The notes: generated by a model from the letters alone, not told the origin. A stretch of 64,000 nt of DNA from Sphingosinicella xenopeptidilytica (GCF_042676985.1 NZ_JBHTIK010000006.1:3830-67829); one strand, 5' to 3'; numbered from the stretch's first letter, positions 32,233-43,361 are shown. Numbers and translations are program-made.

Positions 32233-34299
32233 ATGCGCGTGGCCACCGATGTTGGAGGCACCTTCACCGATCTCGTCTGCTACGATGTGGACAAGGCAAG
32301 CGGACGGGTGGTGGGTCTGCGGACCGCCAAGACCGACACGACCTATCCGCAGTTCGATCAGGGCGTGATGAACGCCGTCGCCAAGGCGGGGCTCGATCCG
32401 GCGCAGTTCGATTTCTTCGCGCACGGCACCACCGTGGTCATCAACGCGCTGCTGTCGCGTAAGGGTTCCAAAACCGCCCTGATCACCACGAAGGGCTTCC
32501 GCGACGTTCTGGAAATCGCGCGCGGCAACCGGCCCGATCTGTTCAATCTCGCCTTCAAGAAGCCGGAGCCGTTCGTGCCGCGCTATCTGCGCCGCGAGGT
32601 CGATGAGCGCAGCAGCTATCTCGGCGATGTGATGACGCCGCTCGATCCTTCAGGGCTCGATCCCATTCTGGAGGATTTCCGCAAGGAGGGTGTCGAGGCG
32701 ATCGCGCTTTGCTTCCTCCACGCCTATGTTTCGCCGGAAAACGAGGTCATCGCCCGTGATTATATCCGCGCGCGCTGGCCGGAGGTTTCCGTGATCGCCT
32801 CGCACGAGATTTCGCGCGAATGGCGCGAGTATGAGCGCACGTCGACCGCGGTGCTCACCGCCTATGTGCATCCCGCCGCCAAGCGCTATCTCGAAACGCT
32901 CGGCCGCAGTCTCGCGGCCGCCGGTTACCCGCATCAGCCCTATATCATGCAGTCGAACGGCGGCATCGATACGGTGGAAGGCGCGGTGCGCAATCCAATC
33001 GCCATGGTCGAATCCGGACCTGCGAGCGGCGTCCTCGGCGCCGCCGCCCTTGGGCGCCTGCTAAGCGAAGATAAGATCATCGCGCTCGATATCGGCGGCA
33101 CCACCGCCAAATGCTCGCTAATCGAGAACGCGAAGACGCGGATCACCACCGAATACCGGATCGAATGGTCGCGCACCAATCCGGGCTATCCGATCCGTAC
33201 GCCCGTCATCGAGATCGTCGAGATCGGTAATGGCGGCGGATCGATCGCCGGTATCGATCAGGGCGGGCGGCTCTATGTCGGTCCCGAGAGCGCGGGCGCT
33301 TCGCCGGGTCCGGCTGCCTACGGGCGCGGTGGCACGCGCCCGACGACGACCGACGCCAACCTCGTCACCGGCCGCATCAACCCCGCGAACTTCCTTGGCG
33401 GCGAGATCGAACCCGACATGGAGAACGTGAAGGCGGCCTTCGCCCCGCTCACCGAAAAGCTCGGCGGGGACATGGCGGCTGTGGCGCGCGGTATCATCCG
33501 CATCGCCAATGCCAACATGGTGAACGCGCTGAAGCTCGTGTCGCTCAACAAGGGCTATGATCCACGCGAGTTCACGCTCGTCGCCTACGGCGGCGGCGGC
33601 GCCATGCACGCGGTGATGCTCGCCGAGGAGCTGCAGATTCCCAAGGTGATCGTCCCGACCAATTCGTCGGTGTTCTCCGCGTGGGGTATGTTGATGACCG
33701 ACATGCGGCGCGATTTCGTCCGCACGCAGGTGGTGCCGCTCGCAGTCGAGAACAGCGCGCGCATCGAAAGCCTGTTCGTGGAGATGGCGGACGCCGCGAA
33801 GGCGAGCTTCGCGTCCGAGGCCGGGGCGGGCAAGCTGCCGCTGCGGCTCCAGCGTTTCGCCGACATGCGCTATCTCGGGCAGGAGCACAGCGTGAAGGTG
33901 GAACTGCCCGACGTCGCCTTCGACGCGACGACGGTCGCTGCCGCCGCCGAGCGTTTCCACACCACACACGAGCGCGAATACACGTTCCGCCTCGATCTGC
34001 CGGTGGAGATCGTGAACTTCCATCTCGTCGCGCTCGGCGACGTGCCGAAGCACGAACCCGAGAAGCTCACCGCCACCGGCAAGGCGCCGGAGACGGCGAT
34101 CGTCAGCGAGCGTACGGTCGATTTCGACGAGCACGGTATCCACGCGGCGAGCATCTACGACCGCGACCGGCTGGAACCGGGCATGGCGTTCACCGGCCCC
34201 TGCATCGTCGAGGAGGCGGCGGCGACGCTCGTCGTCACCCCCGGCCGGCGTGTCGTCGTCGACGACTACGGCAACCTCCACGTCCATCTGAACGGCTGA
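32233..34299 (+). CDS. hyuA: Hydantoinase/oxoprolinase subunit A (ATP-dependent)
   Basis: A 688-residue subunit with the actin-like ATPase entry VATDVGGTFTDLV. The HGTTVVINALLSRKG and RGNRPDLFNL segments and the second glycine motif ALDIGGTTAKCSLI are also visible. The family includes N-methylhydantoinase, 5-oxoprolinase, caprolactamase and, more distantly, acetone and acetophenone carboxylases. Subunit A binds ATP to activate the substrate carbonyl, and subunit B completes the active site. GGGAG lies 7 bases before ATG 32233. No third carboxylase subunit is present, so hydrolysis of a cyclic amide is more likely than carboxylation. Neighbouring pipecolate genes support a lactam or hydantoin substrate. 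Confidence 0.92.
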   Translation: MRVATDVGGTFTDLVCYDVDKASGRVVGLRTAKTDTTYPQFDQGVMNAVAKAGLDPAQFDFFAHGTTVVINALLSRKGSKTALITTKGFRDVLEIARGNRPDLFNLAFKKPEPFVPRYLRREVDERSSYLGDVMTPLDPSGLDPILEDFRKEGVEAIALCFLHAYVSPENEVIARDYIRARWPEVSVIASHEISREWREYERTSTAVLTAYVHPAAKRYLETLGRSLAAAGYPHQPYIMQSNGGIDTVEGAVRNPIAMVESGPASGVLGAAALGRLLSEDKIIALDIGGTTAKCSLIENAKTRITTEYRIEWSRTNPGYPIRTPVIEIVEIGNGGGSIAGIDQGGRLYVGPESAGASPGPAAYGRGGTRPTTTDANLVTGRINPANFLGGEIEPDMENVKAAFAPLTEKLGGDMAAVARGIIRIANANMVNALKLVSLNKGYDPREFTLVAYGGGGAMHAVMLAEELQIPKVIVPTNSSVFSAWGMLMTDMRRDFVRTQVVPLAVENSARIESLFVEMADAAKASFASEAGAGKLPLRLQRFADMRYLGQEHSVKVELPDVAFDATTVAAAAERFHTTHEREYTFRLDLPVEIVNFHLVALGDVPKHEPEKLTATGKAPETAIVSERTVDFDEHGIHAASIYDRDRLEPGMAFTGPCIVEEAAATLVVTPGRRVVVDDYGNLHVHLNG

Positions 34300-34310
34300 A
34301 GGATCCTTCC

Positions 34311-35984
34311 ATGAAAACCGATCCCTATACGCTCGAGATCATCAAGAACGCGCTCGTCGCGATCGGCGACGAGATGTTCCTGACAATGGCGCGGACCAGC
34401 ATGAGCCCGATCATCTACGAGGCGCTCGATTTCTCGGTGGGCATCACCGATGCGAAGGGCGAGCTGATCGCGCAGGGGCAGGGCACCACCGTGCTGCTCG
34501 CGATGATCGACAGCTTCGTGCGCGATATCCTCGAAAAGTTCGGCGACGCGGGCATTCGCGAAGGCGACGTCTACATCGGCAACGATCCCTACCGGGGCGG
34601 CGGCACGCATCTTTCCGATTTCGGCATCGCGACGCCGATTTTCCACGACGGCACGCTCGTCGCCTTCGCGGTGAACAAGGCGCACTGGCTGGACGTCGGC
34701 GGCGCGGTGCCGGGCAGCTTCTCGACGAACGCTACGGAGATTTTCCAGGAAGGCATCCAGATGCCGATCTGCAAGATCATCGATGCGGGCACGCTGCGCC
34801 AGGACATCCTCGACATCATTATCGCCAACATCCGCGTGCCGCAGGAAAGCGTCGGCGACATGTGGGCGGGCGTCGCGGCGAACGGCGTCGCCGAACGCCG
34901 CGTGCGTGAATTGTTCGACAAATATGGTCATGATGCAGTGCTGGGCGCGAAGGACGAGCTGCTCGACTATGGTGAGGCGATGGTGAAGCACGAGCTCGCC
35001 GGCCTCCCCAAAGGCGAATTCTTCGCCGAGGATTTGATCGACGACGACGGCCGCAGCGACACGCCGCTGAAAGTGATGGTGAAGGTGACCATCACCGACG
35101 ACAAGTTCATCGCCGACTTTTCGGGAAGCGCGCCGCAGACGCTCGGGCCGATCAACAATTCGCGCACCGGGCTCACCTCCGCGGTGCGTCTGATCTTCAA
35201 GGCGATCACCAATCCGCAGGTGCCCGCGAACAGCGGTTCGTTCCGCCCCATAGAGATCATCTGCCCGGACAAGACGGTGTTCACGGCGGAGCGGCCCGCG
35301 CCGGTTTCGACCTATTGGGAAACGCTGATGTACGGCGTCGATCTCATCTGGCGCGCGCTCGCGCCGCATGTGCCGGACCGGCTGGGCGCCGGGCACATGC
35401 TGTCGGTCTGCTCGGTCGTTTTCGCCGGCACACATGCCGACAGCGGCAAGAATACGATCCTCGTGCAGCCGCTCGTCGGCGGCTGGGGCGGCGGCACGGG
35501 TAAGGACGGCGAATCCGGACAGTTCGCGGCGGCCGACGGCGAGACCTACAACGTGCCCATCGAGATCACCGAGGCGCGCTACGGCGTCCATGTCGATCAA
35601 TACGCCTTCCACAACGAAGACGGCGGCCACGGCGAATTCCGCGGCGGCAAGGGCGTCGTACTCGATTATCGGATGCGCACCGACGACTTCACGGTCACCG
35701 GCAGCTTCGGGCGCTTCAAGTACCCGGCCTGGGGCATGGCCGGCGGGCGCGACGGATCGCCCAACCACCTCGACATCATCCGCGCCGACGGCACGCGCGA
35801 GGTGCACGGCAAGGTGACGGGCGCGAAGCTCGCCAAGGGTGACGTGGTGCGCATGGTGACGGCGACCGGCGGCGGCTGGGGCGATCCGAAGGCGCGCCCG
35901 AAGGCGGCGATCGCCGAAGACCTGCGCAACGGCTTCCTGACCAAGGAGCAGGCGGAACGCTATTATGGCGGCCTGCCGGGCTGA
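34311..35984 (+). CDS. hyuB: Hydantoinase/oxoprolinase subunit B
   Basis: A 557-residue partner of hyuA. Family segments include EIIKNALVAIGDEM, DFSVGITDAKGELIAQGQG and GNDPYRGGGTHLSDF. The latter half has a conserved GGWGGG and the ending GDVVRMVTATGGGWGDP. In characterised homologues this subunit supplies metal and substrate-binding residues for ATP-dependent ring opening. It starts 11 bases after hyuA with an AAGGAT element, so the two are one transcriptional unit. Acetone carboxylase alpha subunits are distant relatives, but the operon lacks the gamma subunit. Substrate unknown. Confidence 0.92.
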   Translation: MKTDPYTLEIIKNALVAIGDEMFLTMARTSMSPIIYEALDFSVGITDAKGELIAQGQGTTVLLAMIDSFVRDILEKFGDAGIREGDVYIGNDPYRGGGTHLSDFGIATPIFHDGTLVAFAVNKAHWLDVGGAVPGSFSTNATEIFQEGIQMPICKIIDAGTLRQDILDIIIANIRVPQESVGDMWAGVAANGVAERRVRELFDKYGHDAVLGAKDELLDYGEAMVKHELAGLPKGEFFAEDLIDDDGRSDTPLKVMVKVTITDDKFIADFSGSAPQTLGPINNSRTGLTSAVRLIFKAITNPQVPANSGSFRPIEIICPDKTVFTAERPAPVSTYWETLMYGVDLIWRALAPHVPDRLGAGHMLSVCSVVFAGTHADSGKNTILVQPLVGGWGGGTGKDGESGQFAAADGETYNVPIEITEARYGVHVDQYAFHNEDGGHGEFRGGKGVVLDYRMRTDDFTVTGSFGRFKYPAWGMAGGRDGSPNHLDIIRADGTREVHGKVTGAKLAKGDVVRMVTATGGGWGDPKARPKAAIAEDLRNGFLTKEQAERYYGGLPG

Positions 35985-36000
35985 ACGGAACGGACGCACC

Positions 36001-37224
36001 GTGACCCTCATCCTCAACAACTGCGCCGTCTTCGACGGTGTGGGGGATACGCTCCTGCCCGGGCGCAGCCTCGTGATCCGCGCCGGGCGCATCGTGGAGA
36101 TCCACGAGCAGCCCCAAGCCAGCGATGCCGCGCGCGTGATTGATGTGCGCGGCCGCACCGTGATGCCCGGGCTGATCGACGCGCATTTCCACGCCTATGC
36201 GGCGGAGGTGAACCTCGGCACGCTCGATCGTATGCGCCCGGGCCTCCGCGCACTTTATGCGCGGCGTGCGCTTGAAGAGGCGCTGCAGCGCGGCTTCACC
36301 TCGGTCCGCGATGCGGCGGGCGGCGATATCACGCTCGCCATGGGCATCGAACGCGGGCTGATCCGGGGGCCGCGCTTCTTCTACTCCGGCCTCGCGCTCA
36401 GCCAGACCGGCGGGCACGGCGACATGCGCGGTTCGGGCATCGAATGCGGCTGCGCCTATTGCGGCTCGCTGACCATGCTCGCGGACGGCGTCGACGAAGT
36501 GCGGAAGGCCGCGCGCGAGCAGTTGCGGCTTGGCGCGACGCAGGTGAAGTTGTTTCTTTCCGGCGGTGTTGCGTCGCCCTCCGATCCCTACTGGATGGCC
36601 CAGTATTGCGACGAGGAGATCGCCGCCGCCGTGCACGAGGCGGCGACGCGCCGCACCTATGTGATGGCGCACGCGCACACGGCGGATGCGGTGATGCGCT
36701 GCATCCGCTCGGGCGTCCGGTCGATCGAACACGCGACGATGCTGGACAAGGAGACAGCACTTGCCGTGGCGGGCGCAGAGGATGTCTACGCAGTGCCGAC
36801 CCTGGTAACGCTGCGCAAGCTGATCGATGAGGGTGCGGCGCTCGGCCTGTCCCCAGTCAGCCTCGCGAAGACTGTGGAGGTGGAGAAGCACGCGCTGCAC
36901 TCGCTCGATCTGCTGCAGGCGAGCGGCGCGCGCATCGGCTTCGGCTCCGATCTGCTGGGGCCGCTGATGGCGCATCAGTCGGAGGAGTTCCTGCTGCGCC
37001 GCGAGGTGATGCGCGCGGCGGACATCCTGCGTTCGGCGACATCGGTGAACGCCGCGCTCATCAACAAGGCGGACGAGCTGGGCGCGATCCGGCCGGGCTA
37101 TCTGGCCGACATCATTGTGGTGGATGGTGATCCGCTTGCGGACATCGGCATCCTCGGGCGGCCCGAGGCGCTCGTGATGGTGATGAAGGACGGCGCGGTG
37201 CACAAGAATGCGCTCCCCGCGTGA
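36001..37224 (+). CDS. Metal-dependent amidohydrolase (imidazolonepropionase/prolidase-like)
   Basis: A 407-residue amidohydrolase. The entry strand is GRTVMPGLIDAHFHAYA with the HxH metal pair. Metal or catalytic residues are in VKLFLSGGVASP (Lys), VMAHAHTAD (His), RSIEHATML (His) and GFGSDLLG (Asp). The tail GAIRPGYLADIIVVDGDPLADI is typical. Relatives include Zn-dependent arginine carboxypeptidases and prolidases. There is no signal peptide. GTG 36001 was chosen just after the hyuB stop; an in-frame ATG at 35965 would overlap hyuB. It probably hydrolyses an amide or N-acyl bond in the same pathway. Confidence 0.88.
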   Translation: MTLILNNCAVFDGVGDTLLPGRSLVIRAGRIVEIHEQPQASDAARVIDVRGRTVMPGLIDAHFHAYAAEVNLGTLDRMRPGLRALYARRALEEALQRGFTSVRDAAGGDITLAMGIERGLIRGPRFFYSGLALSQTGGHGDMRGSGIECGCAYCGSLTMLADGVDEVRKAAREQLRLGATQVKLFLSGGVASPSDPYWMAQYCDEEIAAAVHEAATRRTYVMAHAHTADAVMRCIRSGVRSIEHATMLDKETALAVAGAEDVYAVPTLVTLRKLIDEGAALGLSPVSLAKTVEVEKHALHSLDLLQASGARIGFGSDLLGPLMAHQSEEFLLRREVMRAADILRSATSVNAALINKADELGAIRPGYLADIIVVDGDPLADIGILGRPEALVMVMKDGAVHKNALPA

Positions 37225-37748
37225 GTGAAGCCGCCGATCGCCGGGTTCTGATCAGCACGCCGCTTGGCGACATGCGCGTTCATGTCGACGTGGCGCGCGC
37301 GCCCGAGACCGCCGGCTATTTCCTGCGCGACGTCGCCGCCGGCCTTTTTGACGGAACGAGCTTCTACCGCATCGCGACCGATGCCAATCAGGACGACGAT
37401 CAGCCCGTGACGATCGAGGTGGTGCAGGGCGGTGTTCGGCAGCCCGAGGTGGCGCCCATACCCAGCCTGCGGCACGAGTCCACGGCGGAAACCGGCCTTT
37501 GCCACGAGCGCGGCACGATCTCCCTCGCGCGCTTCGCGCCGGGCGCGGTTTATCACAGCTTCTTCATCTGCCGCCGCGACGAGCCTTCGCTGGATTACGG
37601 CGGCGCGCGGCAGCCCGACGGACAGGGGTTCCCAGCGTTCGGAAAACTCGTGGAGGGGTTCGATGTGCTTGACAGGCTGTTCGAAGCCGCCGAAGCGCAG
37701 GAACTGCTTTCGACCGAAATCCCGATCTTGCGGATCCGCCTGCTGTGA
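37221..37748 (+). CDS. Cyclophilin-type peptidyl-prolyl isomerase family protein
   Basis: A 175-residue cyclophilin-fold protein. Family segments are FDGTSFYRI (with the catalytic-type Arg), HERGTISLAR, YHSFFIC and GGARQPDGQGFPAFGKLVEGFDVLDRLF. It lacks a signal peptide. A diverged central region has an acidic insert (DANQDDDQP) in place of the usual short loop before QGG. Its GTG start overlaps the amidohydrolase stop and its own stop overlaps the next gene (GTGA both times), embedding it in a catabolic operon. Proline isomerase activity is plausible. The setting hints at a pathway-specific role, such as folding of an operon enzyme or isomerisation of a cyclic imino acid amide; neither is shown. 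Confidence 0.8.
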   Translation: MSEAADRRVLISTPLGDMRVHVDVARAPETAGYFLRDVAAGLFDGTSFYRIATDANQDDDQPVTIEVVQGGVRQPEVAPIPSLRHESTAETGLCHERGTISLARFAPGAVYHSFFICRRDEPSLDYGGARQPDGQGFPAFGKLVEGFDVLDRLFEAAEAQELLSTEIPILRIRLL

Positions 37749-38686
37749 GTTCGATCCCCTATCTCGATGCCGCGACCGTGGACCGGCTTTTGCCCTGGTC
37801 CGCGCTTGTCGATGCATTGCGGGCCGCATTCATCACACCGCCGATCGCGCCCCCGCGCATGGCGATCCGCTACGGCGAACAGGGCGACCAGCATCTCCTC
37901 GTCATGCCCGCCGTCAATCCCGGCGGCCTCATCGGCGTCAAGCTGGTGACCGTACATCCCGCGCTCGCCGCGCGTCCGGGCGGAGCGGTGCGGGCGCTCT
38001 ATGTCGCGCTCGACGCGGCGACGGGCGAGCCGCGCGCGCTCATCGACGGCCCCGCGCTCACCGAGCGACGCACGGCGGCGGCCTCGGTTCTCGCCGCGCA
38101 GACGCTCGCACGGCCCGGCGCATCGGTTCTGCTGGTGGCCGGGACCGGGCAGGTCGCGCACGCGCTTTGCCGCTGCTATGCCGAGGTCGTTCGCCCGCGG
38201 CGGATCATGGTTTGGGGCCGGCGTCGCGAAGCGGCGGATGCCATGGCCGCGCGCCTCGCGGCGGAAGGGATTCCCGCAGAGCCGGTGCGGGATCTCGGGG
38301 AGGCCGTGCGCGCGGCGGACATCGTCAGCGTCGCGACTCTGTCCACCGCGCCGCTGATCTACGGCGCGGATGTTCGCCCCGGCACGCACATCGACCTCGT
38401 CGGCGGCTTCACGCCGTCGATGCGCGAGGCGGACGATGCGCTCGCCGCGCGCGCCGTCATCGTCGCCGATGGACCCGGCGCGCTGGAAACGGCGGGCGAT
38501 CTCACCCAGCCCATCGCAGCGGGCCTCGTGGACCGGGCCAAGGTGAAGCTGTTCGACGACATCCTCGCCGGCCGCACTGAAGGCCGCCGAAACGACGACG
38601 AGATAACGCTGTTCAAGTCCGTCGGCCTCGCGCTCGAAGACCTCGCCGCCGCCGAACTGCTGCTGGCGCGGTGGCAAGCGCCGTGA
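37745..38686 (+). CDS. Ornithine cyclodeaminase/mu-crystallin family protein, likely ketimine reductase
   Basis: A 313-residue member of the Ocd/mu-crystallin family. The N-terminal half has HLLVMPAVNP and VKLVTVHP, and the middle has IDGPALTERRTAAASVLAA. The Rossmann part includes VLLVAGTGQVAHALCR. Characterised relatives reduce cyclic ketimines such as Delta1-piperideine-2-carboxylate or Delta1-pyrroline-2-carboxylate to L-pipecolate or L-proline. The next two genes resemble AmaA and AmaB, so piperideine-2-carboxylate to pipecolate is the most coherent role. It starts at a GTG overlapping the cyclophilin stop and overlaps the oxidase gene at its end. Confidence 0.85.
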   Translation: MSSIPYLDAATVDRLLPWSALVDALRAAFITPPIAPPRMAIRYGEQGDQHLLVMPAVNPGGLIGVKLVTVHPALAARPGGAVRALYVALDAATGEPRALIDGPALTERRTAAASVLAAQTLARPGASVLLVAGTGQVAHALCRCYAEVVRPRRIMVWGRRREAADAMAARLAAEGIPAEPVRDLGEAVRAADIVSVATLSTAPLIYGADVRPGTHIDLVGGFTPSMREADDALAARAVIVADGPGALETAGDLTQPIAAGLVDRAKVKLFDDILAGRTEGRRNDDEITLFKSVGLALEDLAAAELLLARWQAP

Positions 38687-39960
38687 CCGTGGACCGCGAT
38701 CCGCTGTCGCACGGCCTGTGGGCGGCAAGCGCCCCGCCGCCGCCGCGAACCGCGCCGCTCATCGGCGATACGCGCGCCGACATCGCCATCGTCGGGGCAG
38801 GGTACACGGGCCTGTCGGCGGCGCTGCATCTCGCCGAAGCCGGTGCCAGCGTCGTCGTCCTCGAAGCTGCGGGCATCGGATACGGCGGTTCGGGCCGCAA
38901 CGTCGGTCTCGTCAACGCGGGCCTGTGGTTGCCGCCCGACGAGGTCGTGCGCCGGATGGGCGCGGACGATGGCGAGCGCCTTGTCGGTGCGCTCGGCGAA
39001 GGCCCCGGCCTCGTCTTCGAACGCATCGGCCAACACAACATTGCTTGCGAACCGGTTCGCACCGGCACGCTGCACTGCGCCGTGGGCCGCAGTGGCGAAC
39101 GCGATCTCGAACGCCGCCATGCGCAGTGGGCCGCGCGCGGCGCGCCGGTACGGCTGCTGCGCGGGGATGAAGCCCGTGCCGCGATCGGCAGCGGTGTCTA
39201 CGGCGCGGCGCTGCTCGATGCGCGGGCCGGAACCATCCAGCCGCTGGCCTACGCGCGCGGGCTCGCGGCGGCGGCGATCGCGGCGGGCGCGGTGATCCAT
39301 GAAGCCAGCCCCGTCACGGCCTGCGCCAAACGGGGCCCGCACATGCGCCTCGAAACCGCATCGGGCACCGTGACCGCCGAACATGTGATCTGCGCTACCA
39401 ACGCCTATACGGGCGCCCTTTGGGGCGAGGTACGCACAGAGCTAGCCGGCCTCCCTTATTTCAATCTGGCCACAGCGCCGCTTTCCGAAGACGCACTCGG
39501 CAGCGTCCTGCCCGGAAAGCAGGGCGCGTGGGATACGCGGCAGATCCTCAGTTCCTTCCGGCTGGATGCCGCCGGGCGCCTCGTCGTCGGCAGCGTCGGT
39601 GCGCTGCGCGGTGCAGCGAAGGCCGCGCACCGAAACTGGGCGCGACGTACGCTCGCGCGGATATTCCCGCAGCTTGGGCCCATCGATTTCGAATATGAAT
39701 GGTATGGCACGATCGGCATGACCACCGATGCGCTGCCCCGCTTTCACACGCTGGGCCGCGTGCTCGGCATCTCGGGCTACAACGGCCGCGGCATTGCGCC
39801 CGGCACGGTGTTCGGCAGGGCGCTGGCGCGGTATCTGCTGCACGGCGAAGCGCTGCCGCTTCCGGAAACGCCGTTCGCGCACATGCCGCTGCGCCGCGTG
39901 CGCGAGCAGATTTACGAGCACGGCGCGTGCATCGCGCACGCGCTGGGCGAGCGATTTTGA
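38683..39960 (+). CDS. FAD-dependent amino-acid oxidase, AmaA (L-pipecolate oxidase)-like
   Basis: A 425-residue DAO-family oxidase. The FAD motif is IAIVGAGYTGLSAALHLAEAG, and the family-specific GSGRNVGLVNAGLWLPP follows the first fold. The C-terminal GISGYNGRGIAPGT contributes to FAD binding. The best-known close types are L-pipecolate oxidase (AmaA) and gamma-glutamylputrescine oxidase. Flanked by a ketimine reductase and an AmaB-like dehydrogenase, it should oxidise pipecolate or a similar cyclic imino acid. GTG 38683 was chosen because it overlaps the previous stop as GTGA, like other junctions of this operon. GTG 38671 would add four residues. Confidence 0.85.
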   Translation: MTVDRDPLSHGLWAASAPPPPRTAPLIGDTRADIAIVGAGYTGLSAALHLAEAGASVVVLEAAGIGYGGSGRNVGLVNAGLWLPPDEVVRRMGADDGERLVGALGEGPGLVFERIGQHNIACEPVRTGTLHCAVGRSGERDLERRHAQWAARGAPVRLLRGDEARAAIGSGVYGAALLDARAGTIQPLAYARGLAAAAIAAGAVIHEASPVTACAKRGPHMRLETASGTVTAEHVICATNAYTGALWGEVRTELAGLPYFNLATAPLSEDALGSVLPGKQGAWDTRQILSSFRLDAAGRLVVGSVGALRGAAKAAHRNWARRTLARIFPQLGPIDFEYEWYGTIGMTTDALPRFHTLGRVLGISGYNGRGIAPGTVFGRALARYLLHGEALPLPETPFAHMPLRRVREQIYEHGACIAHALGERF

Positions 39961-39977
39961 ACACGGAGAAGGGTGCA

Positions 39978-41492
<1,515 letters not shown>

Positions 41493-41535
41493 CGTTCGAG
41501 GGTGACCCCGATCGGATCGGTGAAGGCGAACGGCC

Positions 41536-43347
41536 CTAATAGAAGGCCATATTATCAAGCTGCATCGACACGCTATACCCACCGGGCCGCGTCGCGCTGA
41601 TCTCCACCTGGAATATCGCGCCGGCATCCCATGCGCGCGCCGTTACATGGCGGCCGGTCTCGGGTTCCAATCGCGAGAAGGGAAGATCGACGGTCTGCCA
41701 ATCGGCGCTGCCCTCGACGGTCGCGGCCCAGTTCGAACCCGGTCCATACAGCCGCACCGTGAACGGTCCCTTGCCGTTCAGATCGAAACGCAAACCCCGA
41801 TAGCCGCTGAGATCGGCGGGCGCTACGGAGCCGCGTGACAGGGGAAAGATCACCCCGACAAACGCGTCATCTTTCGCGGACATGCGGCCTGCAAGTTGCA
41901 GGATGTGGCCCTTCGTGCCGCCCGGCACGATCTGCGTGATCAGAGACGAGCGATCAACGCCGCCATCGAAGGTGTCGAGGCGCACGGTATCGAGCGCGGT
42001 GCGACCATCGAGGCGCTCGAAATCGTCGATCAGCGGTTGCACGGAAACGGGGGGCAGATGCGTGGCGGCAGTCTCCTGCAAAACGCCGGGCGCGCCTTCG
42101 CCGAAGATCAGGCGCCCGTCGATAAGCACCCTGTTCACGCGGTAAATATCGGTGATCCGCTGCCACGGCTTTCCATCCACCACCAGAAGATCCGCGCGCT
42201 GCCCCGGCGCGATGGTGCCGCGGTCATGATCAAGCTTCACCAGCCGCGCGCTCGTTGACGTTGCCGCGACAAGCGCTTCGGATGCAGAGAGTCCGGCCTG
42301 CACCAGCAGTTCCAGTTCACGCTGCGTCGATACGCCGTGGCGGATGTTGGTCATCCCAGAATCCGTCGCGACGCCGATAGGGATACCGGCGGCGTGCATC
42401 TTCCGGACATTGTGCGATGCCGTTTCGAACTTGCGGGCGAATTGGCGGGTTTGCTTTTCGTCGAACGGCGCGTCCGGCGCGTACTTCCCCGGCTCGTATA
42501 CCGCGAGTGTCGGCGCAAGGCCCGTGGCGTGCCTGGAAAACTGCCCGATGGCCGCGCGGTCGATCGGCCGATCCTGCAAGGCATGTGCGATGACATCGAC
42601 ATCCGCCCGCGCCGCGGCGAGGCCGCGATCCACGGTCACCGTGTGTGTCAGCACAGGCCAGCCCGCGTGGTGGGCGGCCGCGACAAGACTGTGCAGGGTC
42701 TTCTCGTCCATGCTGCTGTTGTCGGGAAACAGATCGTAGCGCCAGCCGTCGGTGAAGATCTTGATCGCATCGGGCTTGTAGGGCTTTAGCCTTTCCACGG
42801 CTGCGCGCGCGGCCTGCGGGCTGTTGATCCAGGTCGTCGTGTTCTGATCGCCCCACGCGGCGCCGTGTCCGCCGGGCGTGCTGATCCGCGCAACAAACTG
42901 GACATGCGGCGCTATGAGCGAGGCAAGCCATTTCCGGCGCGGTTCGAAGCTTTCGGGCTGCTGGTGAAAATCGAAAACCGTCGTTACCCCCGCGGCCACA
43001 TACGCAGCGGCGATCTGCGGCGTCGTCCTGGGCTCTCCCTCGGGTGTCCAATGCGTGTGAAGATCGAACAGCCCCGGCAGAATGGCCTTGCCGCTCACAT
43101 CGATGATCGTTGCCCCTTTTGGTACTGCGAGGTGCGGGCCGACCGCGCGGATCCGGTCCCCCGCCACGATCACCGTTGCCTGCCGCGCCGGCGCGCCCGT
43201 GCCGTCGAATACCGTTCCGCCGACAAGGGCCAGCACCGCGCCATCGTCTGCCAGCGCGGGCAGGGAGGGTTGACCGGAAAGCAGCAGCAGCGCGGCGGCT
43301 GTGAAAAGTCCGCGCAGCGGCAACCCGCCGGTCAACTGGTTTCGCAT
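41536..43347 (-). CDS. Secreted amidohydrolase with C-terminal CIA30-like (carbohydrate-binding-like) domain
   Basis: A 603-residue protein. A signal peptide (FTAAALLLLSGQPSLPALA) is followed by an amidohydrolase domain, about 35-425. It has GKAILPGLFDLHTHW (HxH), KIFTDGWRYD, LTHTVTVD, VDVIAHAL and GVATDSGM carrying the usual metal and catalytic positions. The tail TIAPGQRADLLVVDG closes that domain. The last 170 residues form a beta-sandwich resembling the CIA30/NDUFAF1 domain (WQTVDLPFSRLEP to GYSVSMQLDNMAFY). It is probably periplasmic or surface-exposed. It is convergent with amaB and followed upstream by a TonB receptor, so it may process the imported substrate. The domain fusion is unusual. 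Confidence 0.83.
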   Translation of the reverse strand: MRNQLTGGLPLRGLFTAAALLLLSGQPSLPALADDGAVLALVGGTVFDGTGAPARQATVIVAGDRIRAVGPHLAVPKGATIIDVSGKAILPGLFDLHTHWTPEGEPRTTPQIAAAYVAAGVTTVFDFHQQPESFEPRRKWLASLIAPHVQFVARISTPGGHGAAWGDQNTTTWINSPQAARAAVERLKPYKPDAIKIFTDGWRYDLFPDNSSMDEKTLHSLVAAAHHAGWPVLTHTVTVDRGLAAARADVDVIAHALQDRPIDRAAIGQFSRHATGLAPTLAVYEPGKYAPDAPFDEKQTRQFARKFETASHNVRKMHAAGIPIGVATDSGMTNIRHGVSTQRELELLVQAGLSASEALVAATSTSARLVKLDHDRGTIAPGQRADLLVVDGKPWQRITDIYRVNRVLIDGRLIFGEGAPGVLQETAATHLPPVSVQPLIDDFERLDGRTALDTVRLDTFDGGVDRSSLITQIVPGGTKGHILQLAGRMSAKDDAFVGVIFPLSRGSVAPADLSGYRGLRFDLNGKGPFTVRLYGPGSNWAATVEGSADWQTVDLPFSRLEPETGRHVTARAWDAGAIFQVEISATRPGGYSVSMQLDNMAFY

Positions 43348-43361
43348 CAGCGAAATCCCAT

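Noticed and set aside
32233..35984. hyuA/hyuB as an acetone- or acetophenone-type carboxylase
   Set aside because: No gamma or other extra carboxylase subunits are present and the neighbours are amide- and amino-acid-processing genes; hydrolysis of a cyclic amide is simpler.
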